19,893 nucleotides of DNA from Methanosarcina sp. UBA289 (lineage in GTDB: Archaea; Halobacteriota; Methanosarcinia; Methanosarcinales; Methanosarcinaceae), in contig DAKJ01000019.1 of NCBI GenBank assembly GCA_002496565.1, positions 1 through 19,893 on the forward strand, read 5' to 3'. The notes under the pieces were generated by a model, which was not told where the DNA came from, did not search any database, and worked only from the letters and a program-made list of their open reading frames with translations. Positions 15,479 to 19,893 of the stretch are shown here, piece by piece. Positions within the stretch are counted from its first letter, which is position 1. Every line of letters begins with the position of its first letter. A program made the position numbers and the translations under genes.

Positions 15479-16381
15479 ATGTATACATATGAGAGTGAAG
15501 GAGAGGATTTTCTGGCAAAAGCCTATGCTCCGGGACATATTACAGGTTTTTTCCAGATTCACGAGCATGAAAATCCTCATCGTAAGGGTTCTACAGGCTG
15601 CGGAATCGTCCTGAATGGAGGCGTCACCACCGAAGTAAAGGTCGGAAAATCTGTAGAAGAAACCGAGATCTTCCTTAATGGAAAAAAGGTTGAAGGCAGA
15701 ACTACTCGAACAGTCACAGAGATGATGACTGAATTGCCTGTAAGAATAAAGAGCTGGGCAGAAATCCCAACAGGATGCGGATTTGGAGCTTCAGGTGCAG
15801 GAGCTCTCGGGACAGCCTATGCCCTGAACAGTGCACTTTCCCTGAACCAGACCGTAAAATGTCTGACTGAATATGCCCATGTAGCTGAAGTTGTCAACTG
15901 CAGTGGACTTGGAGATATTGCTGCCCAGTCCAGCGGTGGAGTAGTAGTCAGAATGCAGCCAGGTGGGCCCGAATTTGGGCTTGTTGACAGGATTCCGGCC
16001 CCTGAAGCCAGGGTTTTTTGCATCGTGCTTGGCGAGATCTCTACCGGTTCGGTCCTAAGGAATGAAGCTGCATCCGCAAGAATTAACAGTGCGGGAAAAG
16101 CAGCTATGGCGGAACTGCTTAAAAAACCCACTATTGAGAACTTTATGCAACAATCAAAAGATTTCGCTAGTAAGACCGGCCTTATGAGCAGTAGGGCAAA
16201 AGATGTAATAGAGGCTGCAAAAGCATGCGGAGGACTTGCTTCTCAGGCAATGTTAGGTGATACGGTTTTTGCAATTGCCCCTAACTCTCAAGAATTCGCT
16301 CTCTACGAAGCTCTCCAGGAATTCGGGCAGGTATTAGAGTATGGCATAAGTACCTGTGTACCAAAACTAATGAAGGAATAA
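15479..16381 (+). CDS. Pantoate kinase (GHMP family)
   Basis: 300 residues of the archaeal pantoate kinase family, which phosphorylates pantoate to 4-phosphopantoate, the archaea-specific step that replaces late phosphorylation of pantothenate. Visible marks are AYAPGHITGFF (15-25), TGCGIVLNGGV, and the GHMP ATP loop PTGCGFGASGAGALGTAYALN (97-117). VVNCSGLGDIAAQSSGGVVVRMQPGGP downstream is a block I know from these kinases. There is no N-terminal signal and the length is normal for the family. It lies 136 bases after coaBC, with two near-copies of CTGCAAARTATTCTA (15368-15382, 15410-15424) between. AAGGCG is a weak ribosome site. Homologous Methanosarcina mazei genes have been studied as the archaeal pantothenate pathway. 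Confidence 0.92.
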   Translation: MYTYESEGEDFLAKAYAPGHITGFFQIHEHENPHRKGSTGCGIVLNGGVTTEVKVGKSVEETEIFLNGKKVEGRTTRTVTEMMTELPVRIKSWAEIPTGCGFGASGAGALGTAYALNSALSLNQTVKCLTEYAHVAEVVNCSGLGDIAAQSSGGVVVRMQPGGPEFGLVDRIPAPEARVFCIVLGEISTGSVLRNEAASARINSAGKAAMAELLKKPTIENFMQQSKDFASKTGLMSSRAKDVIEAAKACGGLASQAMLGDTVFAIAPNSQEFALYEALQEFGQVLEYGISTCVPKLMKE

Positions 16382-16504
16382 GTCCAAGACAAAAAAATAC
16401 TTTGAATAGGCTAAGGAAAGGAAAATATTTGCAGAAAATTGCTACGTAACTAATCCCCCTATAGATTAAAGAGAGTAGAAATAGAAAATTGAGATCAAAT
16501 AGAT

Positions 16505-16513
16505 AATATATAA
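16505..16513 (+). promoter_or_regulatory. Possible TATA box before the phosphopantothenate synthetase gene
   Basis: AATATATAA lies about 140 bases before the ATG. It is the best candidate in the 273-base gap after pantoate kinase and would give a long leader. Two copies of AAAAAAGGTA (16611-16620 and 16635-16644) follow; the second is placed as a ribosome site. Confidence 0.3.
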
Positions 16514-16654
16514 TTCAGAATATTCATCTAAGTGTTTTCTCTGAGTGCTCTGAACTAATCAGGCAAATATTGAAACTGATGAAACTCATTTACGAATTCA
16601 GGTAACAAATAAAAAAGGTACGATAAAGTAAATTAAAAAAGGTAAGAGACCGAT

Positions 16655-17416
16655 ATGACCGAGATACCCAAAGACCACCCGAGGTATGAATCCCTGCTAG
16701 CCCGAGAAAAGGTTGCAGCCGGGGTAAAAATGGGAATTACGAGCATTCAGGGGCTAATTGCTCAGGGAAGAGGTGAAAGCTTTGATTACATTCTAGGTGA
16801 GCGAAGTACACAGTCTGCCCTGTACGCTGAAAGAGCAGCAGTTGCTGCCCTACTTCTGGCGAAAAACCCTGTGATTTCCGTAAACGGCAATGTCGCAGCT
16901 CTCGCTCCTGAGAAAGTTGTTGCCCTTGCAGACGTTACAGGGGCAAAGCTTGAGGTAAATCTCTTTCACAGGACTGAAACACGAGTCCACCTTATAATAG
17001 AACAACTCAAAGCCAACGGGGCTTCCGAGGTGCTTGGGAAAAATCCGGATGCAATCCTTGAACTCTCTCACGACAGACGACTGGTAGAGAGCCGAGGGAT
17101 CTATTCTGCGGACGTTGTGCTTGTCCCGCTGGAAGACGGCGACCGATGTGAAAAACTTGTAGAAATGGGAAAGACTGTTATAACCATTGACCTGAACCCT
17201 CTTTCACGGACTTCAAGGATGGCTACAATCTCAATAGTAGACAATCTTACCAGAGCACTCCAAAACATGATCAAGCTCGGGGTAGAACTGAAAAAAGAGA
17301 GAAAAGAAGAACTTGTGAAATTAATCACTACTTATGATAATAAAAAAGCTCTCTTTGAGGCTATTTCTGAAATCCAGGAACACCTTAAAGCCATGGCTGC
17401 AGAAGTGGAATACTGA
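16655..17416 (+). CDS. 4-phosphopantoate-beta-alanine ligase (phosphopantothenate synthetase)
   Basis: 253 residues of the archaeal phosphopantothenate synthetase family, which condenses 4-phosphopantoate with beta-alanine using ATP. It is unrelated to bacterial PanC. The family is recognisable from the N-terminal HPRYESLLAREKV, then GLIAQGRGESFDYILGE, AERAAVAALLLAK, SVNGNVAALAP and the LNPLSRTSR block (about 193-201). Length is normal for the family. The product of pantoate kinase encoded just upstream is its substrate, and its own product feeds CoaBC. GGTAAGAGACCGAT precedes the ATG, with a weak ribosome site. The gap to pantoate kinase is 273 bases, so it may have its own promoter. The next gene begins two bases after its stop. 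Confidence 0.94.
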   Translation: MTEIPKDHPRYESLLAREKVAAGVKMGITSIQGLIAQGRGESFDYILGERSTQSALYAERAAVAALLLAKNPVISVNGNVAALAPEKVVALADVTGAKLEVNLFHRTETRVHLIIEQLKANGASEVLGKNPDAILELSHDRRLVESRGIYSADVVLVPLEDGDRCEKLVEMGKTVITIDLNPLSRTSRMATISIVDNLTRALQNMIKLGVELKKERKEELVKLITTYDNKKALFEAISEIQEHLKAMAAEVEY

Positions 17417-17418
17417 AT

Positions 17419-18072
17419 ATGGACCTAATAGAAAAAACGAGAGAATTTGTAGCCTCTTTTCTTGAAGGAGAGCCCAGTTCCCATGATATGACCCACATAA
17501 ACCGGGTAGAATCCCTCTGTCTGGAAATCAGGGAAAAAGAAGGAGGAGATCCTCTTGTACTCCAGCTTGCAGCTCTCCTCCATGATGTCGGTGTAATTAA
17601 GGAACATGAAGAAGGTGGCGACCATGCCGTATATAGTGCCGACATCGCATCTGAATTTCTCTCGAAAGCAGGGCTTGGAAAAGAAGTTATTGAAGCTGTT
17701 ACAAACTGCATCCGGACACATCGTTTCAGCGCAGGGAAAAGCCCGGAAAATCTAGAAGCCAGAATTTTGCAGGATGCCGACAGGCTTGATGCCCTTGGAG
17801 CAGTAGGGATCTTTAGGGCTGTTCTTTCTATGGGAGCTCTTAGGATGCTAAAGCATACAACAGGTATGGATAAGGGAAGCTCAAAAAGAACCGTGTATAT
17901 TGAAGACCCTATTGAAGGTTTTAATGAATATATGCAGTATAAACCTTTCACAATTCCTGAGAAGTTGAATACCAATACCGCGAAAGAGATTGCCGAAAAA
18001 AGGCTGAAAATCATGCGCCTTTACCTCAAAGCCCTGAACATTGAGACAGGAATTGATGAAAGAGAGGTCTAA
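17419..18072 (+). CDS. HD-domain hydrolase
   Basis: 217 residues of the HD phosphohydrolase superfamily. The metal set is complete: His26 in SHDMTHINRV, His55-Asp56 in LLHDVG, a further His101 in RTHRFS and Asp119/Asp121 in LQDADRLDALGAVG. This layout is that of the YedJ-like stand-alone HD proteins, which hydrolyse phosphate esters or nucleotides. The exact substrate cannot be read. The ATG is two bases after the synthetase stop, so the two genes are almost certainly one transcript and probably translationally coupled. That places this enzyme beside CoA synthesis; clearing a phosphorylated side product is a reasonable guess, no more. A hairpin and T-tract follow the stop. Confidence 0.92.
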   Translation: MDLIEKTREFVASFLEGEPSSHDMTHINRVESLCLEIREKEGGDPLVLQLAALLHDVGVIKEHEEGGDHAVYSADIASEFLSKAGLGKEVIEAVTNCIRTHRFSAGKSPENLEARILQDADRLDALGAVGIFRAVLSMGALRMLKHTTGMDKGSSKRTVYIEDPIEGFNEYMQYKPFTIPEKLNTNTAKEIAEKRLKIMRLYLKALNIETGIDEREV

Positions 18073-18082
18073 GAGTCTATCC

Positions 18083-18141
18083 GAAAATTATTGTTACCTA
18101 TTGTAATTTTCAGAGACTTTTTATTATTTTTGGTTTTTTAT
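18083..18141 (+). terminator. Hairpin and T-tract after the synthetase-HD operon
   Basis: Perfect 8-base arms GAAAATTA (18083-18090) and TAATTTTC (18104-18111) with a 13-base loop are followed by T-runs (CTTTTTATTATTTTTGG and a further T6). T-tracts terminate archaeal RNA polymerase, and the position just past the operon fits. Confidence 0.6.
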
Positions 18142-18143
18142 TC

Positions 18144-18151
18144 ATATAAAA
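18144..18151 (+). promoter_or_regulatory. TATA-like box before the TrmB remnant
   Basis: ATATAAAA lies about 50 bases before the remnant's ATG at 18201. It may be the surviving promoter of the original regulator gene. Confidence 0.35.
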
Positions 18152-18200
18152 GTGAATCCCAGATTTGAAACATATTTTACTATCAGCAGTTGAGTTATAC

Positions 18201-18389
18201 ATGCAAAATAAGAGGTTTCTTCAGGATATCGGACTGACTTCTTATGAAGCAGCCGCCTACCTCTCTCTTTTCTCTTTCTCATTTATTCTTCTAATCCTCT
18301 CAAAAGATTTATTTCATCGTCACAGTATTGTTTTAAAAATTATCTTGAAACGGTTAATTGATTTTATCCACCTAAGAAAAGAAAGATAA
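18201..18389 (+). pseudogene. Truncated TrmB-family regulator remnant
   Basis: The first 23 codons from the ATG at 18201 read as the start of a TrmB-type winged helix: RFLQDIGLTSYEAAAYLSL matches the family opening 'LxxLGLTxYEAxxYLAL'. From residue 24 the sequence changes abruptly to Phe/Leu/Ser-rich, unrelated residues and ends at 18389. No other frame downstream resumes the HTH. So this is the broken 5' end of a regulator, probably cut by an insertion or deletion. A charged Glu/Lys-rich stretch at 18390-18480 may be more debris. It lies between the HD gene and the TIR gene. Confidence 0.6.
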
Positions 18390-18524
18390 AAAAATCGAAA
18401 GAGAACAATGGGAGAAGGAGAAAGCAGAATTAGAGAAGCATTGGAAAAGGAGTTGAACGAAAAAGAAAGAATCTGAAAGGAAAGTTAAAGTCAGAAAAAG
18501 TTTGCTTGTTTAACTTCTCTCAAT
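18390..18524. other. Purine-rich spacer between the TrmB remnant and the TIR gene
   Basis: No gene. The plus strand is rich in GAAAGGAGAA-type sequence. Read on the minus strand it is T/C-rich just beyond the TIR stop (for example CTTTTTCTGACTTTAACTTT), which could terminate TIR transcripts. Confidence 0.4.
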
Positions 18525-19814
18525 TTATTTTAACTTTTTTCTTTCGTAATTCAATTCAGTCAATTCTCGATAAAAATTACCTTTATCAATGTTCATCATT
18601 ATTCTCTTATTTTCACTAGACCACGTATCTGTACACTCTACTGAATAATACAAAAACATATTGTCGACAATTGCAAATAAACCGTCGAATCTTTGGATAT
18701 AGTCATTACATTCATATGTTGCAAACTTTCTTTCCATAGACTGTGAATATAACTCACTCTCGATTGGTCGTTCTTTGTGCATATAATCAAGAAAATCATT
18801 TTCAGCAATTTCGCCGTTTTGAAATTGATCAAACTTCTTAATTGCAGTTTCTGCAATTGGAACCACTTGCCTTACTAATGAATCCGTAAATTCTAGTAAT
18901 TCTCTTTTAGTTCCTGAATATGAGTTATATACTTCTCTATGGCTTTCATATTCATTATTCCATGTAATTTCAATATCCTCAATCTGATCATTTGATATCG
19001 TTTCTATCGGACGCCATCTTTTATCAAGATTGGATGAGACCCAATATCCTTTACAAAACCAATTTCCATTTACGATATCATCTAGCTTATTATAAGCAAA
19101 TATCCAAATGACATCATTATTCGGTTTCAAAGAAAATATTATTTCTTTTATAGCTTCTTTTATTTCACATTTGGGATAATTTTTGTTTATTAAAACATTA
19201 ATAGAATATCTTCTTGTGGGCCCAACACTATTGTTATTTTCAGTAACAGTCTCATAATTTGGTGGAATATTAACATTTTCTAGTCCAAGCATTTCATATA
19301 AATCTGTATATTGTTTGGTCAGTTCTTTAAACGGTATATATTTTAGATCTCTTATTATAGCAATAAATTCCATAATGTTGTCTTCAATAAGTATAATTTC
19401 GTTTTTTTCTTCTTCTAGAGGCCTTATTGTTTGTTGGCGATGTTCCTTTATAGCTTCCTCTATCACCTGTCTCTTTTCTTCCCAATATTTGAGATACGTT
19501 ATTCCCTTCAAGTCAAAACATACATCGTCATTAACAACTGCTATTATTTTTTCTTTGTAATCTGATTCCTTCATAGTCTCAATGACTTCAAACATGCAAG
19601 CTTGTGATTTTAGATACTGATCACTAATTAACATCAAAACGATATCATGGTTTTCGACAGTTTTCATAAATTCTTTGAAGCTTTGGGAACATCTTACGTC
19701 TCTTATGTCTCTTGTGACTTTAATTCCTTTTAAATAAAGTGCACTATCAATTTCATTTGCCAAATCCGCGTTTCTATGAGAGTAGGAAAGGAATATTTTG
19801 TTATCATCGTTCAT
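18525..19814 (-). CDS. TIR-domain protein with an uncharacterised C-terminal half
   Basis: 429 residues. Residues 3-125 are a TIR domain: KIFLSYSHRNADLANEI (6-22), a BB-loop-like RDIRDVRCSQSF (35-46), VLMLISDQYLKSQACMFEVIE (59-79) and KEKIIAVVND. The SQACMFE segment puts Glu76 where active TIR NADases carry their catalytic glutamate. Residues 127-200 are a charged linker with helices. Residues 201-300 look like a separate alpha/beta domain (INVLINKNYP, NDVIWIFAYNKLDD, NGNWFCKGYWVSS), and the rest is helical with many Glu and Tyr. I do not recognise the C-terminal part. TIR effectors that degrade NAD in phage defence have this order: effector first, sensor after. The gene is visibly more AT-rich than the CoA genes, which suggests acquisition. 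GTGAT just before the ATG is a weak ribosome site. Confidence 0.85.
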   Translation of the reverse strand: MNDDNKIFLSYSHRNADLANEIDSALYLKGIKVTRDIRDVRCSQSFKEFMKTVENHDIVLMLISDQYLKSQACMFEVIETMKESDYKEKIIAVVNDDVCFDLKGITYLKYWEEKRQVIEEAIKEHRQQTIRPLEEEKNEIILIEDNIMEFIAIIRDLKYIPFKELTKQYTDLYEMLGLENVNIPPNYETVTENNNSVGPTRRYSINVLINKNYPKCEIKEAIKEIIFSLKPNNDVIWIFAYNKLDDIVNGNWFCKGYWVSSNLDKRWRPIETISNDQIEDIEITWNNEYESHREVYNSYSGTKRELLEFTDSLVRQVVPIAETAIKKFDQFQNGEIAENDFLDYMHKERPIESELYSQSMERKFATYECNDYIQRFDGLFAIVDNMFLYYSVECTDTWSSENKRIMMNIDKGNFYRELTELNYERKKLK

Positions 19815-19893
19815 TATATCACACTGCCAACTAAGCCAACAAATACTAACTTTTGAATTAAAATAAAGGTTCTTCGTTGTTTTGTGTGGATAT
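19815..19893 (-). promoter_or_regulatory. Upstream region of the TIR gene
   Basis: On the coding strand, CTTTATTTTA about 45-55 bases before the ATG is the best TATA candidate. The window ends here, so whether another defence-type gene lies further upstream cannot be seen. Confidence 0.3.

Noticed and set aside
16571..16600. Possible C/D box small RNA (CTGATGAAA in the gap before the synthetase)
   Set aside because: A C-box-like string is present but no D box at proper spacing and no terminal stem.
18408..18476. Short Glu/Lys-rich frame starting at an ATG (MGEGESRIREALEKELNEKERI)
   Set aside because: Only 22 codons, purine-rich DNA gives such frames by chance, and no ribosome site stands out. 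It might be debris of the TrmB coiled coil.

Overview
The window looks like chromosome from a methanogenic archaeon of the Methanosarcina type. The evidence is the archaeal coenzyme A route (CoaBC, pantoate kinase and phosphopantothenate synthetase together), an FtsJ/RlmE methyltransferase with a C-terminal TRAM domain, secreted seven-bladed beta-propeller surface proteins (one with a PGF-CTERM-like tail), TATA-like boxes with several apparently leaderless starts, and long AT-rich intergenic DNA full of short tandem duplications. I see no rRNA, tRNA, CRISPR array or intact insertion sequence.

Layout. (1) Positions 1-1956: an AT-rich accessory stretch with a protein that carries, in order, the motifs of the inositol polyphosphate kinase (IPK) family, followed by a 29-repeat pentapeptide protein. 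(2) 1965-4637, minus strand: an 890-residue protein usually labelled phosphoenolpyruvate synthase, whose domain layout is instead that of rifampicin-phosphotransferase-like dikinases (ATP-grasp, helical middle, C-terminal phospho-His domain, no PEP-binding barrel). (3) 5207-8486: two divergent secreted beta-propellers and a decayed PKD-domain gene. (4) 9083-11634, minus strand: a PHP phosphoesterase, the FtsJ-TRAM methyltransferase and a DUF1275 (YoaK-like) membrane protein. (5) 11635-12694: a gene-poor AT-rich spacer. (6) 12695-18072, the housekeeping core: a Vms1/VLRF1-type release-factor-like protein, divergent from coaBC, then pantoate kinase, phosphopantothenate synthetase and an HD-domain hydrolase. 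(7) 18073-19893: a truncated TrmB-like regulator remnant and an AT-rich TIR-domain protein with an unrecognised C-terminal half.

How the genes work together. Pantoate kinase, phosphopantothenate synthetase and CoaBC cover pantoate to 4'-phosphopantetheine by the archaeal order of steps. The HD protein starts two bases after the synthetase stop, so it is probably co-transcribed and may act in or around the same metabolism. The two propellers and the PKD remnant form a cell-surface group. The accessory ends of the window hold eukaryote-like signalling folds: an IPK-like kinase at the left and a TIR protein at the right. These, with the mislabelled dikinase, are the most likely sources of undescribed biology.
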